DNA of 64,000 bases from Lunularia cruciata (GCA_948567375.1 OX419755.1:72048944-72112943), one strand, 5' to 3'. Shown: positions 32,531 to 43,999, counted from the first letter of the stretch. The notes: generated by a model not told the origin, from the letters alone. Numbers and translations are program-made.

Positions 32531-35500
32531 GATTTGTGACATTGTGAGTATGCCCTTTGTGCCTCATCTCCTAGTATGGATGATGCGTGGATTCTAGATT
32601 GTGCTTGCTGATACCATGTATGCTATATCAAGGAGTTCTTCTATTCACTTTCAACATCAAATGGTTCAATTCTGATGGAGAATGATCAACCTTGTCAGAT
32701 TGAGGGTATTGAATCCATAAGGATTCAAATGTTTGATGGAGCTATGCGGAAGTTCAAAATGTTCAGTTCATACTTGACATGAAGAAGAACCTGATTTCCC
32801 TTGGAGTATTGCATGCCAAAGGTCATCAATGGAGTGTTGGTGATGGGGTACTTCGAGTCACTTCTGGTGAAAGGTTATCTTGCAAGGTAACTTTCAAAAG
32901 AATCTATTTGTACTAGAGGGCACTACAGTGTGTGGAGAAGCCAATGTAACTAGGTCTCAGGATGTGATGACAATTATGTGGCATTCACAACTATGTCATT
33001 TGAGTGAGAAGGGTTTGGCTGTCTTGGAAAGAAATGGCTTGCTATCTGGCTTGAAGACTGTGAAGTTGGTTTTTTGTGAGCATTGCATCTTTGGAAAATA
33101 GAACAGATCTGTTTTTGGAGTAGGGACCCATAGTTCCAAGGGTCTACTCAAGTATGTACATAGTGATGTGTGGGGACCATCCCCTACACTCTCACACCCT
33201 AGAAAAATTTACTATGTAACATTTATTGATGATTACTCGAGGTTTGTGTGGATTTATTTCATGCATCACGAGTCTGAAGTCTTTGCCACTTTCAAGAAGT
33301 GGAAGACCCAAGTAGAGACTCAGATTGGGGAGAAGAGTAGATGTCTAAGATCAGATAACAGTGAGGAGTATGCCTCTAGAGAGTTTCAGGCATACTGCAT
33401 AGAACATGGGATAACTTGCTACCTTACCACAATTTACACTCCACAGCAGAACGGTGTTGCTGAGTGGCTCAACCAGACATTGTTGGAACATGCATGGAGT
33501 ATGTTGAGTGAATCAAAGTTACCACATGAGTTTTGGGCAGAAGCTATCAACATAGAGACATATGTGGTAAATATTTCTTCATCGAGTGCAATCAACTTCA
33601 AGATGCCATATGAGTTGAGGCATTAGCGACCCGCTGATTATGGTAGATTGAAGATATTTGGTTGTGATGCATATTCACTCACACCTAAGGAGGATAGGTC
33701 CAAGTTGGATGCTAAGTCAAAGACATGTTTTTCTTGGCTATGCAAGTGGAGTGAAAGCTTATAGGTTATGGGATCCAATAGCATGTAAGGTTGTGGTCAG
33801 TAGAGATGTTTCCTTTAATGAATCTAGATCAATCAAGGAGGAAGAGAATGCTCAAGCTCCCTACATTGACAAAGGCAAGTCTCCCACCTTGAATCTAGTT
33901 GTGGGGGAGATTGATCACTTAAGTGATGAAGAAGAATGAGGTGCTTCTATAGCAGAGCAAGTTCTTGAGGAGCAAGAACAAGTGGAGCAAGTAGTTGGTG
34001 GTGAGCAAAAAAAATGTGCTAGGCCAATCTCACATTGGACCTAGACATGGAGATCAAGCAGAGAGTTCATCCAAGAGGTCATCAATGCGTGCTAGTCAAG
34101 CTCCAAACAGATATGGTACGTGGATTGATTTAACAAAGTTGTTGGATGATGACTTGACTCATGGAGATGATGCTCATGCTTTGGTCTTGGAAGAAGGTGA
34201 ACCCTCATCCTACAAGGAGGCATGTTCCTCTAGTGAAAAGGATGAGTGGTTTGGTTCTATGGAGAAGGAGTTGGAATCCTTGAGGGATAATAAAACTTGG
34301 GAGCTAGTCAAGTTACCTAAGGATCAACAAGTGATAGATTGCAAGTGGATCTACAAGTTGAAGGAGGGTCCTAAGGAGGGATAAAAGATCTGCAAGGCTA
34401 GGTTGGTAGCAAAGGGGTTCACTCAAGAGAAGGGAGTGGACTATAATGAGGTCTTTTCTCTTGTTGCAAAGTATTCTACAATATGTCTACTATGTATGCT
34501 TGTTGCATTATTTGGTCTTACTTTAGATCAAATGGATGTTGTCACGACATTTCTTTATGGCACCTTGGATGAAAGGATCTTCATGAGACAACATATGGGG
34601 TTTGTGAAGAATGGTTAGGAGGACAAGGTATGCAGATTGTTGAAGTCCTTGCATGGATTGAAGCAAGCACCATGCCAATGGAACAAGAGGTTTGATGTGT
34701 TTATGCACGCTCAAGGTTTCAATAGAGTTTATTTGATCCTTGTGTGTGTGTACATAAAACTTGTGAGTAATTAGACCTTTGGTTTTATTATTCTTGTGCT
34801 ATATGTGGATGATACGTTGATAGTGGCCAAGGATAGATCTGAGGTGAACAAGCTCAAGGTGCTCTTGAGTTTGGAGTTCATGATGAAGGATCTAGGGTTG
34901 GCCACAAGGATATTACACATGGAGATCAAGAGGAACTTAGGCGCTGGTTAGTTGTGGTTGATGCAAGGCAAATTATGCTAGGAAGGTACTTGCTAGGCTC
35001 AACATGGAGAATTGTAAACTAGTAAGTACTCCTCTAGCTTCTCATTTCAAGCTTTCAGCGGCATGTTGTCCTATAGATGCCGTGGAGAAGGCTGTTGGGA
35101 GTCTCATGTACTTGATGACTTGCACTAGACCTGATCTTGCCCTAGCATTGGGTAAGGTGTGCATATATATGTCAAAACTAGGAAGGACATATTGGGAAGT
35201 AGTTAAGTGGATTTTCAGGTATTTGAGAGGTACACCAGACTATGGGCTCTTATTTGATAGAAGATCAATGAATGCCACATCACTAGATGGTTATATAGAT
35301 GCCTAACATTCCTTATGAGAAGGCTGTTTGGAGTCTCATGTACTTGATGACTTGCACTAGACCTGATCTTGCCCTAGCATTGGGTAAGGTGTGTAGGTAT
35401 ATGTCAAATCCAAGAAGGACACATGGGAAGTAGTTAAGTGGATTCTCATGTATTTGGGAAGTACACCAGACTATTGGCTCTTATTTGATAAAAGATCAAT

Positions 35501-35985
35501 GAATTCCACATCACTAGATGGTTATGTAGATGCTAACTATAGACAAGATCTAGACAAGCAAAGATCAACAATGAGGTATGTATTCCACTTGGTGGTGGGT
35601 GCATTAGTTGGAGATCTACATTGTAGAAGTATGTTGCACAATCTACTACAAAAGTTGAGTATGTGGCAACAACAAAAGCAGCGAAAGAGGCAATTTGGTT
35701 GGATAGACTTGTTGCTGAGATGGGGCTAATGCATGGTAATGTAGTGCTTCACTATGACAGCAAAGTGCTTTACACCTAGCTGAAAATAAGGTGATGGATA
35801 GTAGGGTTAAACATATAGACATCAAATATCACTTTCTTAAGCAAAATGTGTCTATGAAAATGTTTGATCTAGTCAAGATTGATGGTAAGCTCAACCCGGC
35901 TGATGCTTTTACCAAAGTCATACCTTCAGAAAGTTTCTCTAGGCATCGTGTTATCTTGCAAGTTGTGCAAGTGGAGCATGAGTAG
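32531..35985 (+). pseudogene. copia pol: protease, integrase, RT, RNase H
   Basis: The protease site near 32590-32620 is degraded (Asp-Cys-Ala-Cys for Asp-Ser-Gly-Ala). Integrase zinc motif HSQLCHLSEKG...CEHC at about 32985-33095; catalytic Asp in VHSDVWGP (33160), Asp in LRSDN (33350), Glu in VAEWLNQ (33450, Arg to Trp). RT starts near 34280 (KTWELVKLP), with KARLVAKGFTQ and LDQMDVVTTFLYG; the YVDD box is intact near 34800. RNase H near 35780-35900. Many stops and shifts; a 232-bp tandem duplication at 35085 adds a second copy of the RT tail. Confidence 0.9.
35085..35545 (+). repeat. 232-bp tandem duplication inside copia pol
   Basis: Copies at 35085-35316 and 35317-35545 both start GAGAAGGCTG and run through SLMYLMTCTRPDLA to SLDGY. 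The copies differ at many sites, so the duplication is old or joins two diverged templates. The second copy keeps the canonical upstream Pro-Tyr codons (CCTTATGAG). Confidence 0.9.
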
Positions 35986-36163
35986 GAGGACCTAGCATTA
36001 GTGGTGACCTTGGCTATTTTGGTAACTCTATCCTTGTATGGGCTATGGTTATAAGTTCTAGTTTATCCTAGTTTAAAGGAGGGGTCAAGTGATTGGTTGT
36101 CTATCTAGAACTTCCCATTGATTGATAAGTTATTGCAGGGTTACTAACCCCAAGACAAGAGTC

Positions 36164-36173
36164 AAGGAGGAGA
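36164..36173 (+). other. copia polypurine tract
   Basis: AAGGAGGAGA directly before the T of the 3' LTR. Confidence 0.85.
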
Positions 36174-36174
36174 T

Positions 36175-36438
36175 TGTTAGGTTTTTACTCTGATGTCAAG
36201 GGGTTAGGTTGGATTTGTGAGCTGACTCTAGTATGGTGAGGAAGAACTAAGTGACAAAAGAAGAGGTATGTACTCAAAGATGGACAAGAGGCTAGGTGAG
36301 TAAAGTTGGTGTTGAATGCTTCCAATAGATATAGCCCCACATCGAGGTGAACCACATACCTTTTGTATAATGGATAAATAATCTAGCAATATGCTTGATG
36401 AGAGAAGGTTCTTCGTGATTCTTGTTTGATACTTTGCA
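36175..36438 (+). repeat. copia 3' LTR
   Basis: 264 bp, TGTTAGG...TTTGCA. Confidence 0.95.
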
Positions 36439-37560
36439 TTACCTTCATTTTTGGGTCAGTAGCAACCTATGAGTGGTGGTGTTGCTTGTTGGACTTGTGG
36501 TGGACCTCACCAGAGAAGAGAGTGTACTCAGGGCAGCGGACCTAATATCTTTGGCATCATAGCCAACATAGAGACATCATATCATATCATAGCCAACACA
36601 GAGACATCATATCATATCATAGCCAACACAGAGACAATGTGAACATTGTCACAAATATGGTCACTCTAGTGACCAATGCTTTAACCTATACTTGAAGTTA
36701 TGGAGTGGTAGGGGTGTTATGGTAGGTAGTAGAGGAGCTCTAGTTAATGGAAGATAAGGTGGTAGAGGTGGTGGTAGAAGATCTACACCTAGTAGGGATG
36801 CATTACCTGCCCTTACTTTTGATACAACTATGGCTACTCAGATTGAACAATTGGAGCAGAGATTGGCTAGTATAGCTATTGCTTAAAGGAGATCAAATTT
36901 GGGTGTTGAGGCTTCCGCTTCATATGTTGGTGATAGAGATGTTGTGGACTTCATGTGTGGAGCAGCACAAGTGGATGCATTTGCAACCATGACTAGGAGT
37001 GTAGTACATGCTCCATAGCCTAGAGGAGCATCAATGGAGTTAAACCCACAAAGAGGAGAGGTTGGAAGACATGTCAAATTTCCCTAGTCTTTCATGCTCT
37101 CCGAGGCATTGCATACAACATCCATGGCTCCTAGATGTCCCAATGCAGGTGTGGTAGGTGAAGATGGGGTGCATGATAGACTACTTGGTAGTCAGCCACC
37201 TGCTACTACACAGACTGAGTCTAGTACAATGTTGGGGGCGGCTCAGCTGATTATGCATTGCCCTTTGTTTTCAGCCAGTGTTATCTTTACATTGGGAGTA
37301 GCAATGATGTGTTCATGCTTCTAGAGCAGAGGTGGTTGATAGTGGAGCTGACTTGGTTGAGGAGCATGTGATCCGCTCAGCAACTAGTGGTTTGTGGTAA
37401 GTAGAAGCCGCTAGATTGGAGGAATTACCAACTAGACAAGCCTTTGAGCAAGCACAGTTTACACTTGGGGTTGTCTTATTGGATAACCAAAAGGGGATTT
37501 TTTGTTTGGTGGGACCTTTAGGGAAGGTCTATACCCCACAGAGGGTCTTACTTGACTCTA
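36439..37560 (+). pseudogene. gag C-terminal part of copy A (zinc knuckles)
   Basis: Resumes exactly where copy B continues: CWTCGGPH knuckle, then a second knuckle CEHCHKYGHSSDQC, then the Gly/Arg-rich linker and the region before protease. Between the knuckles copy A has expanded a 28-nt stretch into a minisatellite (36554-36643). Confidence 0.85.
36554..36643 (+). repeat. Minisatellite, about 30-bp unit, three copies
   Basis: ATCATAGCCAACA(C/T)AGAGAC units with CATATCATATC spacers; copy B has a single unit here (GCATCACAACAAGCACAGAG). Confidence 0.9.
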
Positions 37561-38125
37561 GTGTGTAGCTTCTTATGTTGAGAAGGCTACATTTGTTGGT
37601 CTGGAGTTACAAAAGACTGATGTAGAGAGGTGTCTATTTCAGATCTAAACATTTGTAGGTGGTGGTTTGACACAATACATCAGTCACGAGGAGCTTGTTG
37701 TCTAGGTTCAACTTTGTCACCTGATTGATAGCTTGGTGGTGAGAGCTCAAGCTATTGCAACAATAGCTGAGTCATATGATGTGCTAGTTGGAGGAGCAAT
37801 GTTATACCCCATGGGTTTTAGTATTGACTATTGGGAGGAGATAGCCTCCTATAGACCAAGTTGGCAGTCAGGTAAGGGACGAGTATGTTGTCTACCAATA
37901 TGCTTCAATAGTGGTAGTCTTGGCTCACTATAGTCTGAGACCATGACAACATCGGTTTCAACTTTTAGTGGTGCAATTACTTGGCCTGGTGATTTATTGG
38001 AAAGGAACACCCATGCAGAGTATACTCCAACACTAGAGGAGATCACTCAGATTTGGAGTACGAGTGGGATTGTTCCATCCACCTTGGATGTTCCATTGTC
38101 GAGTTTAGAGGAGGCATTTCAGTAG
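37561..38125 (+). pseudogene. retropepsin region of copy A
   Basis: Active-site Asp-Ser-Ser-Val (from Asp-Ser-Gly-Ala), then the DVLVGGAMLYPMGFSIDYWEE stretch corresponding to the hydrophobic-hydrophobic-Gly C-terminal retropepsin motif. Keeps CAA and CAG codons at two positions where copy B has TAG. Confidence 0.75.
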
Positions 38126-38214
38126 CATGCATATTGGTTGGTATAGTAGGCTTGGAGTGGAGCCTTTGTACCATTAGGAGATGAGTGTGAGGATGAGCTT
38201 CAAGAGTCAATTAC

Positions 38215-39300
38215 CTTGACACCTCTGGATACCACACTCATTGCTTGGTAGTATCTAATAGAGGGAGTATGTCTATTGGAGTTGTTTGGTGGGATTAGCA
38301 CCATACTAGTTGTGGTTCTATAGGCAGGTATACAAGTATAGAGGAACTTGTATGTGGAGAGAGATGAGACTGCTAGGCGAGTCTCTCTACATCATGTGGC
38401 ACACTTAGCTTATTGGTATCTTGAGTTATTATTGATGTCATGTGTCAAGAGTTACCAAAAGACCCTACCAACAAACATTTCTTTGCTAGGGGCACAAGAC
38501 TTAGAAAGACATGGTCAAATTCATTTGGTGATTGTTGGATGGCCATTTCAAGGAAGTACATGTGCTGGCCAAGGTTTGGGTCTTCATGATACCCGTCCTG
38601 GTGTGTTTTGGGAAATGTGATGTATACTTTGACATCTCCAAGTCCATCAATCTGTTTCTCCAACTTACCTTTTGGAGAATGTTCATTGATGGATGATTCT
38701 CACACCAGAGTGGTGGCAAGTACACATCATGTCCATTCTTGGATGGGACCTATTGTATTGTTAGATGCAGCTAGAGTGGGATCACATGCTCATTGTCTTC
38801 GTCTTTTGTGGATGAACTTCTTACCTAGAGAGGTTCTACAATGCACATATGGTGGGATTCAACGACTAGACCACATCATTGTTGATGACATCTTGGATGT
38901 TGGGCGTCAGTCTTAGATGGAAGTAGTGGTTGATAGGTCACCTATGGTAGTGGTGAACCTAGTTGGACAGCCTAGAGCCGCTTTTCCCACACTTATGAAT
39001 TTCCCAAGCTCTCATGCTTTTTGAGAGGGAGATCTTGGACTGGTTTGGGACTCATAGTTATAGAAGTTGGTACAACACAACGCCAATGAGAGAGAGTGGG
39101 CAATGGGTTTTTTCATTGGTATTACCGTTGTTCCAACAGTTTGAGAGGCATCTATGCATCAAGTGTTAGGTTAGGCTATGGACTTAAACTATTTGACCTA
39201 GATTGTGAGCCTTGGCTTGGCAAAGTAGCATAGGATGTGCTTGATAGGCATCACCACTTGGACACTTGTGAACCTTGTGCTTATTGAGACAATTTAGGCA
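38215..39300 (+). pseudogene. Retrotransposon-encoded C5-cytosine DNA methyltransferase, copy A
   Basis: Motif I LLELFGGIST, the YVERDETARRVSLHHVAHL block, motif IV with GWPFQG (the catalytic Cys codon position 38546-38548 is TTT, Phe), motif VI LLENV, and the C-terminal block EREWAMGFF with motif X. Several TAG/TGA stops and shifts (e.g. 38618, 38680). Position between protease and RT is the same as in copy B. Confidence 0.85.
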
Positions 39301-39589
39301 CATGTTGGGTGCAATGGACCAAGTGAATAGGGTATTCTTGGGACACATCCAATGGCTACTGGGGAGAGTGGTCTACTTGGAGTCCATCTAGGTGAGCATG
39401 GGCTACTTGGATTACACCCTTGGTCTACTTGGGATGCAACTAGAGGACATATGGAGGTTGCAGTCAGAGTAGAGGGAGTTTTTCACACTAAGGTTGGGAC
39501 CTCTAGTGCTTGGAAGCATGATACTGTTGCTCCCAAGGGCCTAGTGTAGCAGCTAGTCAATACGTCTCCACTCCTATGATAGTTAATGA

Positions 39590-40650
39590 GGATACTTGGG
39601 AGCTAGATCTTGGCCCCAAGCTTCTAGGAGAAAAAAAATGGAGGTTTGGAGGTTCTTGAGGAGCTACATGAGTTTTTTTGCCTTCAATATGAAGAATTTG
39701 GGTGCTTTGAAAAGTCCTTGTATATGGATTGAGCTGACTAGAGATACACCCATTTTCAAACATCCATATCAATATAGTGACATAGAGCAAGCATTGATTC
39801 AGAGCCAGAGTAGTGACCTTTTTGAGGTTGGTTTGGTGGAGATTTCAAATGGAGAGTATGCATCAGCTACGATGATGCCAACCAAGAAGAGGATGTGTGG
39901 AGATTACCATCCTATCAACCAATAGACTAGGGCTGATTGGTATGCCATTGCAACACTAGAGGAGATGTACACCGATAGATAGCACACTATCTACCTTGAG
40001 GACTTGGTGTTTAACAAACCAAGGTGGAGGCTATTGCACGCATTCCTTGGCCTATAGATGTGAGCAAAGTGCGAGCATTCCTTGGGTTGGCAGACTTCTA
40101 TTGCCGCTATGTTAGAGGATTTAGTGCTGTTGCCAAGGCCTTGATGAAGCTGACCAAGCTTACACAAGAGTGGTGTTGGGGAGATGAGCAGGAGAGAGCT
40201 TTTGTAAAGCTCAAGGAGAGATTGACATTTGCTTCTAAGGAGACCGATCAGAGGACAACCATTCAGGTTCACACTAATTGGAGTATGTTAGGGCTTGGAG
40301 TAGTGTTCATCCAACATGATGATAAGGAGAAGGAGTTTGTGGTGGCCTCTGCTAGTTGCTCCAACAATTCAATAGAGGCAAAGTATAGTCCATATGAGGG
40401 AGAGTGCTTGGCAGCAATTTGGGTAATAGTACATTGTTTATGTTACCTATTTGGTAACCCATTTACTCTCATCACTTATCATCAGCCATTGAAGTGGTTG
40501 ATGGAGTCCAACAAGGGTTCAAGGAAGCTTGCATGATGAGCTCTGATTTATAAGACTATGATTTCACAATTATTCATAGACCTAGAGTGGTGAACCGTGA
40601 TGCAGATGGGTTGAGTAGAAACCCATATCCCAGCCAGGAAGATCAGACCA
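39590..40650 (+). pseudogene. RT and RNase H remnants of copy A
   Basis: RT N-terminus (WIELTRDTPIFKHPYQYSDIEQALIQSQSSDLFEVGLVEIS, CGDYHPINQ) is followed by deletions that remove most of the palm; a trace of the catalytic box, IYLEDLVF (normally YLDD), remains near 39980-40010. Thumb AIARIPWPIDVSKVRAFLGLADFYCRY and RNase H (first catalytic Asp replaced by Asn in THxNWSMLGLG-like HTNWSML; YSPYEGECLAAIW; TYHQPLKWL) follow at 40024-40536. Confidence 0.85.
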
Positions 40651-40959
40651 GAGCACGTTGGCATGGTGAGACAAATGAGGAGATGGTGCTAGGTTGGCAT
40701 ACATCTGCCTTTCTCTATATATTTTTTGAGACTTTGGTGATATCTCTCTTAGTGCATACATGAGGAGTTATCAAGGTCATAGATCCAGAGAGTGAAGATA
40801 TTGGTGCAGTTCAGCGAGACATTCATGATGATGTTGTAGTGATAGACTATCTTTGCACTGGTGTTGTGGGTGGTACAATTGGGGCCAAGGAGAGAAACTA
40901 TGTCCTTCAATGAGCCAGGCAGTTCAGATTGGAGGTAGATATCTTTTGTGTGTATGAGA

Positions 40960-42102
40960 GGATGGTAGAGTGAAAGTAGTACCACTTCCATCTCAAAGAG
41001 TATAGTTGGTCCATCATGCTCATGAGGAGCTAGGATATTTTGGAGAAAAGTATACATATAGCTTACACCTGAGTCATTATTGGTGGCATAGTATGCAGAC
41101 TAATATATAGTAGTTTGTTGCTAGATGTGTGGTTTGTGACCAAGTTGGGGCATCATTCAATGATCCTACATTACAGTTACACCCATCACATATCATTAGA
41201 TTAGGTTACTATTGGAGTTTGGACTTTTTTTGACCTTTACTATTGACTATGAGACATCATCAATACATTTTGTTGATGGTGGAGCACTTTTCCAAGTGGA
41301 TTGAGTTGGTGGCACTTCCTGACAAGTCCTGTGAAGGGACAGCTTACTCATTCCTAGATTGGATTCTCAATCACTTTGGTGCACCAGTTGAGGTTTTGAC
41401 TAATCAGGGTATAGAGTTCTTGGGAGAGTTCTAGGTCTTGTGTGACAAGGCTTTGATTGATCATTGTACTATCTCTCAAGTTCACTCTAAGGTAGATGGC
41501 TTAGCAGATAGAACAATTCATACAATGAAGAGAGCATTGTGAAAGTATGGTTTGCATAGAGGCCACTTGGGAGATTGGGATCTCTAGTTACCTTGGTTAA
41601 CCATGGGCTATTGGTTCAGCCGGCAAGCCTCCTTAGCATGCTTCTCTCCTTACTTCCTACTCTATGGATGAGATCCAAATTTACCAACAACCATTTGTCA
41701 AGATGCTACTGTAGTTTTGGACTTGGATGATCTCGATGTATGGATGAGAGCATGTTCTCAACGAGCAGAGATCTTTTGGAGAGTGATGCCAATGGCCTTT
41801 GAGAACTTGGCAATTGCTCAACATGGAGATACCTTACACTGTGCTACTATTTGAGGAGGAGGTTATAGACCCTCAATCCATCGATTTCATCTAGGGGATT
41901 ATGTATATCTTTAGCAAACACCACCAATGATACTTGATGTTTCTATAGGCCAATTTACCTTGAGAGTATGCAAGGTTTTGCCATCTAGAATCCTTGTGTT
42001 GGAAGGACATGATGGAGTTGTTTTGAAAAATCATGTACTCAAGTGTGCACAATGCCACCTCCTAAACATTTATGGTACTATGGACCCAAGCTTGGCACTT
42101 GG
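40960..42102 (+). pseudogene. Integrase of copy A
   Basis: His-His of the zinc domain near 41010-41030 (AHEELGYF), CVVCDQ near 41130, catalytic Asp region degraded at 41215-41230, LTNQGIEF (Asp to Asn) near 41395-41415, and the DGLADRTI stretch where Glu is Asp near 41495. C-terminal strand region VLPSRILVLEGHDGVV near 41970-42020. Ends abruptly at the LTR core with no PHD segment. Confidence 0.85.
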
Positions 42103-42553
42103 TGTCACGCCATTTGTAGTGCCACATCTAGATTGCTTGGACACTGGAGTTCCAGTGATAGTGGTTAGAGTTATTTCAGCAGTATCTCAGAGACTACTTT
42201 CCGATGGTCAGATTTCATGTTTGGGGTATTGACTTCACGGTGGGGCCCACCATCACTTTGCACCGTTTGCACCGTCAAGTGTGCCATCAATGGGACTGTT
42301 AGGGTTTCAAAGCTAGCTTGAGTCTAAGGGGTATAGTTTCAAAGTGAGCTCCAAAGAGCTCACTTCTCTGATGTTGAGCCTTCAAGTTCCTAGCTATGGT
42401 GGACAAGGCCGGCGAGCATCACTTGGATTCTCTATGCTTGAGTGGGTGTGGCTTGACTGTAATCAGTGCCCAATTGTTGGCAATTCATAGAGTGACAGAT
42501 CAAGTACTGATCTGAGTTGAGTTGAGTTGAGAGTGGTAAGCAATCTGATTACA
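42103..42553 (+). repeat. LTR2, shared by copies A and B
   Basis: 451 bp, TGTCAC...ATTACA. TATA-like TATAG at 42332; an 10-bp perfect hairpin AAGTGAGCTC/GAGCTCACTT at 42341-42364; the primer-complement CACTTCTCTGA at 42361-42371. It ends copy A and begins copy B without any extra sequence. Confidence 0.93.
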
Positions 42554-42564
42554 TCAGAGAAGTG
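42554..42564 (+). other. Putative self-primer binding site
   Basis: TCAGAGAAGTG directly after the LTR is the exact reverse complement of CACTTCTCTGA at 42361-42371 inside the LTR (match extends to 14 nt if the LTR's last ACA is counted). No tRNA 3'-end complement (TGG...) is present. Copy A has the same site with decay. Confidence 0.6.
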
Positions 42565-42922
42565 AAGTAAGGGGGGAAATCGGGTGCATGAATTTTGAGT
42601 GTTTGTGGTATCTCCAAGCTCGGTGGATTGTTGGTAGCTCAATTCAAGTTCAATGTTTCCCTAGTGTGTAGAAGCTCATTCGATTGGCAGTTAGGCGGAC
42701 GGTGTGCGGAAACGCTAGCCAAATTTTGAGTAAAGAATGAGCAAATTTCAAGCAATGGTTGTGATTTTGAGCTCAGGAGGTGAAGGCATGACCAATTTGC
42801 TTCGAGTTGGACTCAGAAAGTCAAATTGAAGGTGGAGTTGGGAAGCTCTTCTCATGAATTTGTGATTTGGAAAGACCCGTGTTGTCAATTTGGCTCGAGT
42901 GGAAAGTTAGCGGGAGATTTAG

Positions 42923-42965
42923 CATAAATCCTAAAGATGGTGGACAACCATCTTTAGGGTTTATG
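42923..42965 (+). repeat. Strong hairpin in copy B leader
   Basis: 19-nt arms 42923-42941 and 42947-42965 with a 5-nt loop; only one non-Watson-Crick position, which would be a G-U pair in RNA. Copy A lacks the outer part (only a short ATTTGG/CCAAAT stem at about 23889). Confidence 0.9.
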
Positions 42966-43268
42966 TCAGATTTTATGTCAAATTTTACGTCAAATTTTTG
43001 TCAGATTTTGGCCAGACTTGGAGGAGTTTTGCTAGTTTGGAGGACTTTCATAGATTAGGAGAAGTATTGCCAATTTTGGAGGAGGTTCAAAGTGGCAACA
43101 AGAAAGGCCTCATTTGGCTGAATTTTGGCGTTTCGAGGCATAGGGCCGTGGGCTATGAGAGGGTACAAAGGCCTAGAAGGGCCAACAAGCCAGCTTGCTG
43201 GTGTGAGACTAGCTAGTTTAGAGTAGATCTTGATCATTGGTTGGCAAAATCTGCCTTTCCTGCTAGAT

Positions 43269-43339
43269 TGTGTGCAACCGGGTTTGACCCCTAGATCTCT
43301 TGTTCATAGACTGGTGCCCTAGCCAACTGGTCCACCCTC
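43269..43339 (-). other. tRNA-like sequence in antisense orientation (copy B leader)
   Basis: Box-A-like TGGACCAGTTGG and box-B-like GGGTCAAACCC about 36 nt apart on the minus strand, resembling the D-arm of plant tRNA-Met or tRNA-Ile types. No acceptor stem. Confidence 0.4.
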
Positions 43340-43999
43340 ACTTGTTGTCCTTGTGACTGTGCCACAGTTATCTATACACATGTAGCTTTGGCTAGGAGAG
43401 GCAATTTGATCCCATTCTTGGTGATCTTGGTAGCTTAGGACTTAGATACAAACTTCTCTTATGTCAAATGCCAAATGGTGGTAGAGTTAGTCCCGTGTTG
43501 TGTTATGAGATGGAGGGTTTTTGTTTAGATTTCTTGTGATTGGACCCCCTCCATTCTTTGCTTCCTGTTTGTGCACTACATTTGTGTGAGGTGCCCTGAC
43601 TTTTGAGCGTTGGTGCTCTGGTGTGCTCTCGGTGGTGAGGCTGGAGTGATGATCAGTCAGACTACCTTTGTTTCTCTCCAGTGAGGCAGGAAGTGATGAC
43701 CTATAGACCGTGAGAGTGCATGTTATGATGGTAGGTTATAGGTTACCCTTTCTCCTAGTGTAGTTATCTTGGTTAGAGTTACATTAGTGGGTGGTGTTTA
43801 GTTGGTGTTGGCACGTGGTGGTGTTGGCACTTGGTGGGGCACTTGCAGTTGCAACTTGCGGTTGCAATTGGTGGTTCGGATTTGTTGTTGTGGTTACTTT
43901 ATCACGATGGAGTTCTTTGGAGATCTAGAGGAGTTAGCCCTATAGTACGCAGTGGGTTTACTTGGAATGGTGCTTGGTATCAGCCTATATCTCAGGTCC

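Larger units (their letters stand above)
29293..36438 (+). mobile_element. Complete, degenerate Ty1/copia element nested in copy A
   Basis: Two 264-bp LTRs (29293-29556, 36175-36438), iMet primer site, gag, protease, integrase, RT/RNase H in copia order, and a polypurine tract. Ungapped hand comparison of the LTRs gives about 32 differences, 12 per cent. The flanks ATACA and TTACC align with the TTACC of the empty site in copy B (about 44990), so this is a 5-bp target duplication with two mutations on the left side. Confidence 0.95.
23041..42553 (+). mobile_element. Methyltransferase-bearing Ty3/gypsy element, copy A (with two nested insertions)
   Basis: LTR1 (23041-23494), leader, gag (interrupted at 25728 and 29293), zinc knuckles, retropepsin, C5 methyltransferase, RT/RNase H remnants, integrase, LTR2 (42103-42553). 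Colinear with copy B throughout. Once the 3436-bp and 7146-bp insertions are removed the element is about 8.9 kb. It lacks the PHD-finger segment that precedes the LTR in copy B, with a clean join right at the LTR core. Stops and frameshifts are frequent; not functional. Confidence 0.9.

Noticed and set aside
36554-36643. CRISPR-like array
   Set aside because: Three 30-bp units without distinct spacers in a eukaryotic retrotransposon; copy B shows it is a local expansion of gag sequence.
42361-42380. Hammerhead ribozyme suggested by CTGATG in the LTRs
   Set aside because: The conserved CTGATGA...GAAA core and three stems are not present.
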